Below the pieces are notes generated by a model that saw only the letters and a program-made list of their open reading frames with translations, ran no database searches and was not told the DNA's origin. From Brevundimonas sp. (GTDB lineage Bacteria; Pseudomonadota; Alphaproteobacteria; Caulobacterales; Caulobacteraceae), in the NCBI RefSeq assembly GCF_016742135.1, contig NZ_JACVCG010000001.1, positions 124,001 to 188,000 of the forward strand: 64,000 nt of DNA, written 5' to 3'. Made by a program: the position numbers and the translations under genes. Positions 35,244-44,095 of the stretch are shown here, in pieces (position 1 is the stretch's first letter; each line of letters opens with the position of its first letter).

Positions 35244-35434
35244 CCGATGATGAACTGATCGCCCGCAAGCGCCGCAATCTATGGATTGCTCTGGGTCTGG
35301 TCGCCTTCATGGTGCTGGTGTTTCTGACGACCTTCCTGCGGCTCAAACAGAATATTGCTGACGCTTCCGCCACGATGCCCGTCGCCGAGGCCCCGGCCCG
35401 GCCGGCCGGGCCCGCCATCGGAGGGGCTTCATGA
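35234..35434 (+). CDS. CoxF-like small membrane protein of the cox operon
   Basis: A 66-residue protein from the ATG at 35234 (a GTG 9 bp earlier is possible). Layout: [20 protein letters not shown], one TM helix ([18 protein letters not shown]) and a short Ala/Pro-rich outside tail. Small ORFs of this layout between ctaB and ctaG are the CoxF-type proteins of alphaproteobacterial cox operons, presumed assembly helpers. Start and stop overlap both neighbours (ATGA with ctaG), as expected of a coupled operon gene. Confidence 0.8.
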   Translation: MRLTDDELIARKRRNLWIALGLVAFMVLVFLTTFLRLKQNIADASATMPVAEAPARPAGPAIGGAS

Positions 35435-35994
35435 ATCGCAAGAACCTGATCGCCCTGATCTGTGGCGGTGTGGTGATGCTGATGACGGGCGCGGCCTTCG
35501 CCGCCGTGCCCCTTTATCAGCTGTTCTGTCAGGTGACCGGCTTTGGCGGCACGGTCCGGATGGCCGACAAGGCGCCGGACGTCGTGCTGGACGAAACGGT
35601 GTTGATCCGCTTCGACACCAACGTCCGCAACCTGCCGATGACCTTCAAGGCCGAGCAACTGCAGCAGCGCGTGCGAATCGGCGAGACGGGCATGGCCTAT
35701 TTCGAGGTGACCAACACTTCGGATCAGCCGATCGGGGCCACGGCGGCTTATAACGTCGTGCCCGAGCGCGCCGGGGCCTATTTCCAGAAGCTGCAGTGCT
35801 TCTGCTTTGACGGTCAGGTGATCCCCGCCGGCGAGACGATGCGCTTTCCGGTCCAGTATTTCGTGGCCCCCGAACTGGCCACCGATCCCGAGGGCCGGGG
35901 CGTGACCCAGATCACCCTCAGCTATACATTCTACCCGACCAAGGATTTTGACGCCGCTTCGGTGACGGCAAACTCTGGCGCCATGGGATCGTGA
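35431..35994 (+). CDS. ctaG: Cytochrome c oxidase assembly protein CtaG/Cox11
   Basis: Membrane-anchored copper chaperone that delivers copper to CuB of subunit I. 187 residues: one N-terminal TM (NLIALICGGVVMLMTGAAFA), then VPLYQLFCQVTGFGGT, with a conserved Cys near the membrane, and the periplasmic Ig-like domain with FQKLQCFCFDGQ, the CFCF copper-binding motif. The start overlaps the CoxF-like stop (ATGA). Confidence 0.97.
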   Translation: MNRKNLIALICGGVVMLMTGAAFAAVPLYQLFCQVTGFGGTVRMADKAPDVVLDETVLIRFDTNVRNLPMTFKAEQLQQRVRIGETGMAYFEVTNTSDQPIGATAAYNVVPERAGAYFQKLQCFCFDGQVIPAGETMRFPVQYFVAPELATDPEGRGVTQITLSYTFYPTKDFDAASVTANSGAMGS

Positions 35995-36042
35995 GCGCTA
36001 TAGGGCCAGTCACGAGTCTATCCGAGAGCAAGAGACCCCAGA

Positions 36043-36939
36043 ATGGCTGACGCGCACGCCGCTCCTCATCACGACTATCACCTGGTCAATCCCAGCCCGT
36101 GGCCGCTGGTCGCCTCGATCGCCGTCACCGTGATGATGGTGGGGGCGGTGGCCTGGATGAAGGGCGTCTTCGGTCTCGAGGCCGGGACCAAGTGGCTGTT
36201 CTTCGCCGGTCTGGCGGGCGTGCTCTATTCCATGTTCGGCTGGTGGAGCGACGTCATCAAGGAAAGCCGCCAGGGCGATCACACGCCGGTCGTCTCGATC
36301 GGCCTGCGATACGGCATGGTGCTGTTCATCGCATCCGAGGTCATGTTCTTCGCCGCCTTCTTCTGGATGTTCTTTGAAATGTCCGTCTACAACGAGGCGC
36401 GCGCGCATATCCCGGCGATGAGCTTCTGGACCGACACGGCGGCCGCCTGGACCAATGCCGACGGCACCACCCTGTGGCCGCCCAAGGGCATTGAGACGCT
36501 GGACGCCTGGCAACTGCCGCTTCTGAACACTGTCATCCTGCTGCTGAGCGGTACCACGGTCACCTGGGCCCACCACGCGCTGCAGGTCGGCGACCGCAAA
36601 GGCGCCAAGCTGGGCCTGCTGATCACCGTGCTGCTGGGGGTGCTGTTCACGGCCATTCAGGCGTACGAATATTACCACATCATCCACGAGAACCTGTTCT
36701 TCAATGACGAGGCCGTGAACTCCGGGCTGTACGGGTCGATCTTCTTCATGGCGACGGGCTTCCACGGCTTCCACGTGCTGATCGGTACGCTGTTCCTGAC
36801 GGTCTGCCTGCTGCGCCTGATGGCCGGCCAGATGTCACCGAAGAAGCATTTCGGTTTCGAGGCCGCGGCCTGGTACTGGCACTTCGTCGACGTGGTCTGG
36901 CTGTTCCTGTTCGCCTTCGTCTACGTCATCTACGGGTGA
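36043..36939 (+). CDS. coxC: Cytochrome c oxidase subunit III
   Basis: Seven-helix subunit that stabilises the oxidase and its proton uptake side. 298 residues. Seen: HHDYHLVNPSPWPLVASIAV at the N terminus, FIASEVMFFAAFFWMFFEMS, TWAHHALQVGDRKGA, YGSIFFMATGFHGFHVLIGT and the terminal WHFVDVVWLFLFAFVYVIYG. Begins 48 bp after ctaG. The stop overlaps the next gene's GTG (GTGA). Confidence 0.98.
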   Translation: MADAHAAPHHDYHLVNPSPWPLVASIAVTVMMVGAVAWMKGVFGLEAGTKWLFFAGLAGVLYSMFGWWSDVIKESRQGDHTPVVSIGLRYGMVLFIASEVMFFAAFFWMFFEMSVYNEARAHIPAMSFWTDTAAAWTNADGTTLWPPKGIETLDAWQLPLLNTVILLLSGTTVTWAHHALQVGDRKGAKLGLLITVLLGVLFTAIQAYEYYHIIHENLFFNDEAVNSGLYGSIFFMATGFHGFHVLIGTLFLTVCLLRLMAGQMSPKKHFGFEAAAWYWHFVDVVWLFLFAFVYVIYG

Positions 36940-37370
36940 TCGACGGGCCCGCAGGGATCAATCCTCAGCCGGCGCGGGACGAACAGTCCCGCGCCGCTTT
37001 TCTTGATGAGGTTGAGCGGATCCACCCGATCCGCGCCGGTCTGCTTTGCCGGTGCCCGGCCTGCGGCGAGGGCAGGTTGTTCGTCGGCTTTCTGAAGGTC
37101 GTGGACCGTTGCGCGGTCTGTGGTGCCGACTTTACCCGTTTGAATACCGGTGACGGGGCCGCTGTCTTCATCATGCAGATTTCGGGAGGCATCTCGGTCT
37201 TCCTGGCACTCGGCCTGCAGATCGCCTTTGGACCCCCGCTATGGGTTCTGATGATCGTGGCGGTGCCCCTGGTGCTGGCCCTGTCGCTGGGCCTGATGCG
37301 ACCCGGAAAGGGGGTGATGATCGCCTTGCAGATGAAGGATCACGAGGGTGGAGCCGCGCCCCATGTCTGA
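36936..37370 (+). CDS. DUF983 membrane protein of the cox operon
   Basis: A 144-residue product beginning at the GTG that overlaps the coxC stop. Residues of about 30-70 form a zinc-ribbon-like pair (CRCPACGEGRLF and CAVCGADF); the second half has two TM helices (GAAVFIMQISGGISVFLALG and PPLWVLMIVAVPLVLALSL). DUF983 proteins travel with cox genes in alphaproteobacteria, and a metal- or heme-related assembly role is assumed but not shown. Overlaps the SURF1 gene by 8 bp. Confidence 0.9.
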   Translation: MIDGPAGINPQPARDEQSRAAFLDEVERIHPIRAGLLCRCPACGEGRLFVGFLKVVDRCAVCGADFTRLNTGDGAAVFIMQISGGISVFLALGLQIAFGPPLWVLMIVAVPLVLALSLGLMRPGKGVMIALQMKDHEGGAAPHV

Positions 37371-38046
37371 CCTGCGGACCCTCCGGTTCCCCTGGGGGCT
37401 GACTCTGGTCTCGGGTGTCGCCTTCGTCTTGCTGGTCTTCCTTGGCCTCTGGCAGGTCCAGCGCCTGCAGTGGAAACAGGACCTGATCGCCCGTGCCGAA
37501 GCCGCCGCCGAGCTGCCGCCGGTATCGCTGGAAGCCCTTTCGCAGATGCCGGATCCGGAATTCCGTACGGCCATGCTGGCCTGTGACTTCCAAAACCAGC
37601 CCTATGTCGAGCTGCAATCGATACAGGACGGCCAACCGGGCGTGCGTCTGATCTCCAGCTGTGACGGTTGGCTGGTCGATCTGGGGTTCGTGCCGGAAAC
37701 CGTCAGCGCCCGTCCGGCGGGGCAATCTGATCCCATCCCCGCCCTCATCGCCCAGGCGCGACGGGTCGAGGCACCCGGCGCCTTTGCCCCTCCGCCTGAC
37801 GGCAACCGCTTCTATGCCCGGGATACAGAGGCCATGAGCCGGGCGCTGGGTGTCCAGGGTCCGGTGCGCCCCTATGTCCTGTTCGCCATGCGGTCGGTCT
37901 GGCCGGCGTGGGAGGCGCTTGAGCCCTCGCCCCCTCCCGCTGCTTTTTCGAACAACCATATGGGCTATGCCCTGACCTGGTTCGGGCTGGCGCTGGCGCT
38001 GGCCGGCTTCTATATCGCCCTGCTCCGCCGGAAGCTGAAGCCCTGA
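37363..38046 (+). CDS. SURF1-family cytochrome oxidase assembly protein
   Basis: A 227-residue membrane protein involved in heme a insertion into subunit I. Two TM helices at the ends: GLTLVSGVAFVLLVFLGLWQ, leading to QVQRLQWKQDLI, and the final HMGYALTWFGLALALAGFYI, where the N-H-x-x-Y-A-x-T-W signature (NNHMGYALTWF) is typical of SURF1. The mid domain is periplasmic. ATG at 37363 chosen over a GTG 15 bp upstream. Its stop overlaps the CTG proposed as the next start. Confidence 0.93.
   Translation: MSDLRTLRFPWGLTLVSGVAFVLLVFLGLWQVQRLQWKQDLIARAEAAAELPPVSLEALSQMPDPEFRTAMLACDFQNQPYVELQSIQDGQPGVRLISSCDGWLVDLGFVPETVSARPAGQSDPIPALIAQARRVEAPGAFAPPPDGNRFYARDTEAMSRALGVQGPVRPYVLFAMRSVWPAWEALEPSPPPAAFSNNHMGYALTWFGLALALAGFYIALLRRKLKP
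38030..38034 (+). promoter_or_regulatory. Ribosome-binding site supporting a CTG start
   Basis: GGAAG lies 8 bases before CTG at 38043. No ATG, GTG or TTG occurs in that frame between here and 38115, which would cut off conserved N-terminal residues. Confidence 0.5.
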
Positions 38047-39308
38047 CCCTGCGATCCCACACCCTGCCGAATGGCGTCCGTGTCATCTGCGATCCGATCC
38101 CCGGCCTGCAGACGGTGGCCGTCTGCGTCGCGATCGGTGCCGGCGCGCGTCATGAAAGTCCGGAGCATTCCGGCTGGTCCCATTTTCTCGAACATATGGT
38201 GTTCAAGGGGGCGGGCGACATGTCAGCTCGCGAAATCGTCGAGCGGATCGAGGCCGGGGGCGGATCGATCAATGCCTCGACCGGGTATGAGCGCACGGTG
38301 TTCGAGGTCCGGGCCATGGCCGACGGGCTGGAGACAGCGCTTCAGGTGATCGCCGACCTGATCTTTCACCCCGTGTTCGATCCCGAAGAGGTCGAGCGCG
38401 AGAAGGATGTCGTCGCCCAGGAAATCGCCGAGGCGTTTGACACCCCCGACGACCACGTCTTCGAGATGGCCCAGTCGCGGGCCTTCGACGGGCAGCCGCT
38501 CGGGCGTGCCATCCTGGGCGAGATCGGGACGCTGGTCCCGATTGACCGCGAGGCCCTGCGCGCCTTCCGGGCCGACATGTACCGTCCCGACCGGATCGTG
38601 GTGTCGGTGTCCGGGGCCGTCGATGAGACGCAGCTTCTGTCCCTGGTCGAGCGTGGCTTTGGCCAGGGTGCCACACGTCCCGCGTCGTCTGTCCCGGCGG
38701 GACATTTCAGGGGCGGTGAGGCGCGTCTCGCCCGCCGGATTGAGCAGGCGAACCTGGTCTTCCTGTTGCCGGGCTTCAGCCACACCGATCCGCGCAGACC
38801 CGCTTTGCGTCTGGGTGTTGAAATCCTGGGGGGCGGCATGGCTTCGCGTCTGTTCCAGACCGCGCGGGAGGAGCGCGGGCTGGCCTATGCGATAGATGCC
38901 TACCATGAGAGCTATACCGACTGCGGTGTGCTGGGTCTTTATGCCGGAGCTGCGGGCGAGCGCGCGGCGGAGCTGGCCCAGGTCTGCGGCGAGACGATAC
39001 GGGCACTGGTGACCGACGGGCCGACCGAGCGGGAACTGGACCGGGCCCGCGCCGTCGCCCGGGCCGGCATACGGATGGCGGACGAAAGCCCGGTGGCGCG
39101 TGCCGGTCGACTGGCGACACAGGCGCTGATCCTTGGTCACCCCGTCAGCAGCGACACCATGGTCGACGAAGTCATGGAGCAGAGCCGCCAGGATGTGCAA
39201 CAGGCCCTGGCGGCCTGCCTGGCGCCGGGCCTGACCGCCACGGCGGTGCTCGGGCCGCGGACGGGCTTGTCGGCGGGTCGTCTGTTCCAGCGCGGCCTGA
39301 CAGGATAA
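38043..39308 (+). CDS. M16-family zinc peptidase (processing peptidase-like), probable CTG start
   Basis: A 421-residue cytoplasmic-type M16 peptidase, like the bacterial relatives of mitochondrial processing peptidase beta. The zinc site HFLEHMVFKG is near residue 48, and the downstream Glu lies in REKDVVAQEIAEAF. The C-terminal half is the inactive repeat. Homologues begin about ten residues before LPNGVRVxCDP; here that point is CTG at 38043 (L-T-L-R-S-H-T-L-P-N-G), overlapping the SURF1 stop as CTGA with a GGAAG ribosome site. A GTG start at 38115 would remove the first beta strand. Confidence 0.88.
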   Translation: MTLRSHTLPNGVRVICDPIPGLQTVAVCVAIGAGARHESPEHSGWSHFLEHMVFKGAGDMSAREIVERIEAGGGSINASTGYERTVFEVRAMADGLETALQVIADLIFHPVFDPEEVEREKDVVAQEIAEAFDTPDDHVFEMAQSRAFDGQPLGRAILGEIGTLVPIDREALRAFRADMYRPDRIVVSVSGAVDETQLLSLVERGFGQGATRPASSVPAGHFRGGEARLARRIEQANLVFLLPGFSHTDPRRPALRLGVEILGGGMASRLFQTAREERGLAYAIDAYHESYTDCGVLGLYAGAAGERAAELAQVCGETIRALVTDGPTERELDRARAVARAGIRMADESPVARAGRLATQALILGHPVSSDTMVDEVMEQSRQDVQQALAACLAPGLTATAVLGPRTGLSAGRLFQRGLTG

Positions 39309-39317
39309 GTCTGGCCT

Positions 39318-39941
39318 ATGGCCATTCTGGACTGGATCGGCGAGCGCTCTGGCCCGACGCTTCAGTCGGAAGGCGTTCTGCTGCGTCCGCCCCGCCCGGC
39401 GGACTATGAGGCATGGGCCGCGCTTCGGGCCGCGTCGCGGGATCATCTGGTGCCGTTCGAGCCCACCTGGCCCGAAGACGACCTGACCCGATCCGCCTTT
39501 CGCCGCCGCCTCGCGTTGTATGGGCGCGAGATGGATCTGGGCACCGCCTGGCCGTTCTTCGTGTTCGAGGCCGGCATGGGTCAGCTGGTCGGGGCCGTGA
39601 CCCTGTCTCATATCCGGCGGGGGGTTAGCGAGGCCGGAACGCTGGGCTACTGGATCGGGCAATCCCATGCCGGCAAGGGCTATTGCACGGCGGCGGTGCG
39701 CGGCATGGTCGCCTTTGCGTTCGATACGCTGAAGCTGCACAGGGTCGAGGCCGCCTGCGTCCCCTGGAATGTCGCGTCCCGGCGTGTGCTGGAGAAGGCA
39801 GGCTTTGAGGCCGAGGGAAGGGCCCGGGCTTATCTCAAAATTAACGGCGAATGGGCAGACCATCTTTTGTACGGACGTGTCGATGATCGACACGGGGGTG
39901 GTGCCGCCGAGGCGCCGGGTGAGGATCATTCAGACGCGTGA
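39318..39941 (+). CDS. GNAT-family N-acetyltransferase (RimJ-like)
   Basis: A 207-residue protein with the RimJ/RimL fold: SEGVLLRPPRPADYEAWAAL at the N terminus, LGYWIGQSHAGKGYCTAAVR as the acetyl-CoA loop and ACVPWNVASRRVLEKAGFEA as the RimJ-typical late motif, then YLKINGEWADHLLYG as in RimJ (ribosomal protein S5 acetylation). A role in protein N-terminal acetylation is likely but not certain. It ends inside the start of the PdeA-like gene (4-bp overlap). Confidence 0.9.
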   Translation: MAILDWIGERSGPTLQSEGVLLRPPRPADYEAWAALRAASRDHLVPFEPTWPEDDLTRSAFRRRLALYGREMDLGTAWPFFVFEAGMGQLVGAVTLSHIRRGVSEAGTLGYWIGQSHAGKGYCTAAVRGMVAFAFDTLKLHRVEAACVPWNVASRRVLEKAGFEAEGRARAYLKINGEWADHLLYGRVDDRHGGGAAEAPGEDHSDA

Positions 39942-41605
39942 GTACACGGCCGTCAGCCCTGGCCTGGGATGCCTCGATGGCCATCGAGGCCCTTGCGGCC
40001 GCCGACTCGGCGCTATGGGTCTGGACCCCGTCCGAGGACAGCCTGCGCGTGACCGGGGCCAGTCGCCCGCTGGGGCTCGGACCTCTGGCGCCCGAGTGCT
40101 CGGGCGCGGCCTTCATCGCCGTGGCCCTGCCCCAGGATCGGGCGCTGGCCGAAGCCTTGCTGAAACCCCAGGCCGAAGGCACGGAGATTGCCGTGCGGCT
40201 ACGCATGCGCGACCATCCGACCTGTCTGTGGCGGGGTGTCTGGCTGGAAGACGGTCTGCGGGCCGCAGGCGTCGTCGCGCTCGAAACCACATTCGCCGGT
40301 TCGGACCGCGACACCCTGACGGGACTTCTGGATCGGCGGTCTTTTCTGGCGCGGGTCGGCGAGACCCTGACGCGGCCCGGCGAGTATGAGTTGGTGGTCG
40401 CCGATGTGGACCGGCTGCGCCGCCTGAACGAAGCCCTGGGTCACGAGCGGGTCGACCGGGTGCTGTCCGCGCTGGGGTCCCGCCTGGGGGCGGCCTTTTC
40501 GGCTGACGATCTGCCCGCCCGGATCGGCGAGGATGAATTCGCGGTTCTGGTTCGCAAGGGGACGGGTCATGTTCCCGGTCGCCTGCGTCAGGCTCTGGAA
40601 CAGCCGCTGCGCGTCGCCGGCTTCGACATCTATCCGACGGTGTCGATCGGGGCTGTGACGACAGAGGGCGGACCGGATGCGTCGGACGCCGGCGAGCTGC
40701 TGCGCCGGGTCGAACTGGCCGTGGAGCAGGCCAAGTCAGCGGGCCGGGGAGGGGCTGCCGCCTATGGCCGCGCGCTGGAAACCGACAGTCTGTCGCGGCT
40801 GGCGCTCGAATCCGACTTCCGCAATGCCTTCGTGCGCGGAGAGATCGAGCCCTTCTACCAGCCCATCGTCAATCTCAAGACCGGGGCCGTGGCGGGATTT
40901 GAGGCCCTGTGCCGCTGGCGTCATCCCAAGCGGGGTCTGGTCCCGCCGGACGAATTCCTGACCCTGACCGATGAAATGGGGCTGATGAACGAACTGGGTC
41001 TGCTGATGATGACCCAGGCCGCTCGCCAGCTGGCTGAATGGCTGAAACGTCACCCGCTGGCGGGCAAGCTGTTCTGCAGCGTCAACCTGTCGGTGGGCGA
41101 GATCGAGCGCCCCAATCTGGTCGAGGATGTGGCCCGGATCATTCAGGAGACCGGCCTGCCGCGCGGCGCGCTCAAGCTGGAAGTGACCGAGGGCGACATC
41201 ATGCGCGATACCGCGAGCGCCGCCGTGGTCCTGTCGCGCCTGAAAGAGGTCGGGGCCTCGCTGGCGCTGGACGACTTTGGCACCGGCTTTTCCTCGCTCA
41301 GCTATCTGGCGCGTCTGCCGTTCGATACGCTCAAGATCGATCGCTACTTCGTGCTGACGATGGATCGCGACGAGGGCTCGGCCAAGATCGTGCGCTCGGT
41401 CGTCAATCTGGGGCGCGACCTGTCGCTGGAGGTCGTGGCCGAGGGCGTCGAAAACGCCGAGCTGGCGGCCCTTCTGCTCCAGGACCACTGTCACTACGGC
41501 CAGGGCTTCGGCTATGCCCCGGCACTGCCTGCCCAGGAAGCCGAGGTCTATCTGAACGAATCCCTGTCGGACGGGGCCGCCCCGATCCGCGCCCGCTCGG
41601 CATGA
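39938..41605 (+). CDS. pdeA: PdeA-like c-di-GMP phosphodiesterase (GEDEF-EAL)
   Basis: A 555-residue cytoplasmic protein. Residues 1 to about 115 are PAS-like, 125-275 are a GGDEF domain whose motif reads RIGEDEFAVLV, and 285-545 are an EAL domain with FEALCRWRHP, NLSVGEIE, LEVTEGDI, DDFGTGFSSLSYL, KIDRYF and VAEGVE, all catalytic features kept. In Caulobacter PdeA (CC3396) the same GEDEF variant has lost cyclase activity, binds GTP and stimulates the EAL domain. Location next to the cox cluster matches. Caulobacter PdeA is degraded by ClpXP at the swarmer-to-stalked transition; the hydrophobic or small C terminus (ARSA) leaves this possible here. Confidence 0.85.
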   Translation: MSTRPSALAWDASMAIEALAAADSALWVWTPSEDSLRVTGASRPLGLGPLAPECSGAAFIAVALPQDRALAEALLKPQAEGTEIAVRLRMRDHPTCLWRGVWLEDGLRAAGVVALETTFAGSDRDTLTGLLDRRSFLARVGETLTRPGEYELVVADVDRLRRLNEALGHERVDRVLSALGSRLGAAFSADDLPARIGEDEFAVLVRKGTGHVPGRLRQALEQPLRVAGFDIYPTVSIGAVTTEGGPDASDAGELLRRVELAVEQAKSAGRGGAAAYGRALETDSLSRLALESDFRNAFVRGEIEPFYQPIVNLKTGAVAGFEALCRWRHPKRGLVPPDEFLTLTDEMGLMNELGLLMMTQAARQLAEWLKRHPLAGKLFCSVNLSVGEIERPNLVEDVARIIQETGLPRGALKLEVTEGDIMRDTASAAVVLSRLKEVGASLALDDFGTGFSSLSYLARLPFDTLKIDRYFVLTMDRDEGSAKIVRSVVNLGRDLSLEVVAEGVENAELAALLLQDHCHYGQGFGYAPALPAQEAEVYLNESLSDGAAPIRARSA

Positions 41606-41606
41606 T

Positions 41607-42845
41607 CTAGGTTTTCCGGGCGCGCTTGCGATTGCGCCGCCGCAGCAGCCGGTCTGAAATCGCTTCGGCATGCTTGAGGGTGAAGGCGAGGGCGGCCGGG
41701 CTGCCCCGCCTGGCCCCCACGCTGTCGGCGACCACCGCCCCGCGTTCGCCAAGGGGCACGGGCGGGCCGACGGTGGTGTCGATCGCCGTCTGATGCTCGA
41801 TTTCGGCGTTCAGCTCGGCCCCCATCAAAATGATCTGCACCGTCAGCCAGGTCCACATCAGGAAACCCATCATGGCCGCTAGGGGGCCATAGCTGTCGGT
41901 CCGCACGAAATTCTGCAGATACCAGCTGAACACCGCCGACAGACCCAGGCTGAGCGTGGCCGCGACAACGGCACCCGGGGTCAGCCAGCGCCAGTGGGCT
42001 CGCGCGCGGCAGGGTCCATGGCGATAGATGAGCGTCAGCGCCCCGATATAGAGGGCGTACAGCACAAGCCACCGAAAGGGAGCCAGGTGCTGCAGATCGT
42101 TCATCAGCCCAAGGGGCCCGAGCAGGATCGGCACCCCGACCACGAGGGCCGCCGACAGCAGCACGGCGCTCAACCCGGCGATGGTGAAGGCCATGCACAG
42201 AAGGTTGTATTGAAACACATTTCTGCGCTCAACCTCGTGATAGGCGATGTTGAGACCATAGAACAGCGTCTTGATGCCGTTGTTGGCGACCCACAATGAC
42301 AGCGCCAGTGTCCCGATCAGCGTCAGGGTCAGGCGCGGTCGGGAGTCCTCGGCCAGCCTCTGCATCTCGCCGCCGATGAACCCCGCGACATTGGCGGGCA
42401 GGACCGAGTACAGAAACTGAAGCCGGGCCCAGGCGTCCTCCGGGTTGGCGAACAGGCCGTAGACCGTCACGAGCATGGCCAGGGTGGGGAACAGGGCCAG
42501 CAGAACGAAGAAGGTCACACCGCCGGACACGAACCCGACCCGGTCGCCGAAATAACTGGCCCCGGTTCGCCACAGGATGTCGGTCCAGCCCTTGCGGGGG
42601 ATCTGATAGGGGTATTGCGCGATGCGCCCCCGCCCCGGTTCGCGGATCTCGTAGTCTTCCGGCGAGGGGGGCTCCGGTGCTGCCGGCTCGGGCCGATAGC
42701 GGCGCATATCGAGGCCGACCTTGTGCCCCTTGCGGTGCAACAGATGCGCCGCACCCGCTCCGGCGGCCAAACCCCCGAACAGGGCGGCTGCCAGCCCGAC
42801 CAGGGGGCCGCCGAGGCCGGACGGTTTCGACGAGGGTGACGCCAT
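41607..42845 (-). CDS. YihY/virulence factor BrkB family membrane protein
   Basis: A 412-residue inner-membrane protein with six TM helices in the YihY core (about residues 95-345): FVSGGVTFFVLLALFPTLAM, NGIKTLFYGLNIAY, then GPLAAMMGFLMWTWLTVQII, leading to GAELNAEIEHQ, the family signature. It has an extended N terminus of about 85 residues with one extra hydrophobic stretch and a Pro-rich linker, and a basic tail (LLRRRNRKRARKT). The function of the family is not settled, and it was once wrongly called RNase BN. It converges with pdeA, 1 bp apart. Confidence 0.93.
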   Translation of the reverse strand: MASPSSKPSGLGGPLVGLAAALFGGLAAGAGAAHLLHRKGHKVGLDMRRYRPEPAAPEPPSPEDYEIREPGRGRIAQYPYQIPRKGWTDILWRTGASYFGDRVGFVSGGVTFFVLLALFPTLAMLVTVYGLFANPEDAWARLQFLYSVLPANVAGFIGGEMQRLAEDSRPRLTLTLIGTLALSLWVANNGIKTLFYGLNIAYHEVERRNVFQYNLLCMAFTIAGLSAVLLSAALVVGVPILLGPLGLMNDLQHLAPFRWLVLYALYIGALTLIYRHGPCRARAHWRWLTPGAVVAATLSLGLSAVFSWYLQNFVRTDSYGPLAAMMGFLMWTWLTVQIILMGAELNAEIEHQTAIDTTVGPPVPLGERGAVVADSVGARRGSPAALAFTLKHAEAISDRLLRRRNRKRARKT

Positions 42846-42915
42846 GGACGCCTAACGGCCACGCTGGCGCGCCGTTCCGCTTGAATTTTCGGGCCGTGCC
42901 CCCCAATCAACGCCC

Positions 42916-43809
42916 ATGTCCGACACACCCACCCTGCTCACGACCTGGAAGGCGGCCCAGAGCCGATTGAAGGCGGGCCGCATCGACAGTCCATCGATCG
43001 ATTCGCGCCTGTTGCTGGAGGCTGCCTGTAATGTCAGCCGCCTCGACATTCTGACGGACCCCTACCGGGTCGTGACAACGGAACAAGCCGCCGCCTATGA
43101 GGCCATGATCGAGCGCCGGCTGAAGCGCGAGCCCGTCTCGCGCATCCTCGGCCGCAAGGGATTCTGGAAGATCATGCTCAGCGTGACACCCGATGTGCTG
43201 AGCCCGCGTCCGGACACCGAGACGCTGCTGGATGTGGGCCTTGCGGCCTTTGCCCCACATCAGGCGTTCCAGATCGCGGACCTCGGGACCGGCTCGGGTG
43301 CCATACTTCTGGCCTTCCTGGCGGAGCGTGCGGGGGCGACCGGCGTCGGCACCGATATTTCCAGCGAGGCGCTGGCGGTTGCCCGCGAGAATGCCGCCAG
43401 CCTCGGACTTGAAGGTCGCGCGGCCTTCCTCCGGACGGAGTGGGCGACCGGTTTCGAGGATCACAGTTTTGATCTGGTGGTGTCCAATCCCCCCTATATT
43501 CCGACCGCCGACATCGCCGGTCTCGACCCGGAGGTGCGCGACCATGATCCGCATCTTGCGCTGGACGGGGGACCGGACGGCCTTGAGGCCTACCGTCAGC
43601 TGGTGCCCGAGATCCGCCGCGTCATGAAGCCCGGAGGGATCTTCGCCGTTGAAATCGGCTGGGACCAGGGCGAGGCGGTCAAGGCCCTGTTCGTGGAGGG
43701 CGGGTTCGAGGATGTGAAGGTCGTGCTGGATCTGGCCAATCGCAGCCGCGTGGTGACCAATGGACCCGATCCCCGGCTCCAGGCCCCGGACAAATCCTTG
43801 CTGTCCTGA
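42916..43809 (+). CDS. prmC: Peptide chain release factor N5-glutamine methyltransferase
   Basis: SAM-dependent enzyme that methylates the GGQ glutamine of RF1 and RF2. 297 residues: an N-terminal helical RF-binding domain, then VSRILGRKGFWKI, the SAM loop IADLGTGSGAILLAFLAE, and VVSNPPYIPTADI with the NPPY catalytic motif. The C terminus ends NGPDPRLQAPDKSL. Unlike many alphaproteobacteria, prfA is not adjacent in this window. Divergent from yihY. Confidence 0.95.
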   Translation: MSDTPTLLTTWKAAQSRLKAGRIDSPSIDSRLLLEAACNVSRLDILTDPYRVVTTEQAAAYEAMIERRLKREPVSRILGRKGFWKIMLSVTPDVLSPRPDTETLLDVGLAAFAPHQAFQIADLGTGSGAILLAFLAERAGATGVGTDISSEALAVARENAASLGLEGRAAFLRTEWATGFEDHSFDLVVSNPPYIPTADIAGLDPEVRDHDPHLALDGGPDGLEAYRQLVPEIRRVMKPGGIFAVEIGWDQGEAVKALFVEGGFEDVKVVLDLANRSRVVTNGPDPRLQAPDKSLLS

Positions 43810-44095
43810 CGGGGATGACCTAGCGGGTTCAAAAAGACCTCTTGGAATGCGGGGCAAGGCGCGCTAAGTCTTGCCCTGTTTCCCATCCATCGCATCTCCG
43901 TGCGCCCTTACGGGCCAACTGACAGGCGAATGGCACGCGCGACGACCCGATCCCTGACAGGGCTTGGGTGGACCGCTCGGGTGACAACGGCTCCGATGAC
44001 ATTGATGGCGGGATTATTCCCGAACCACGGACACGAAACAGAACCCGGCCTCGACAGTCCGCTGTGTCGGCCACCCTCCCGGAACGGTAGAGTCT

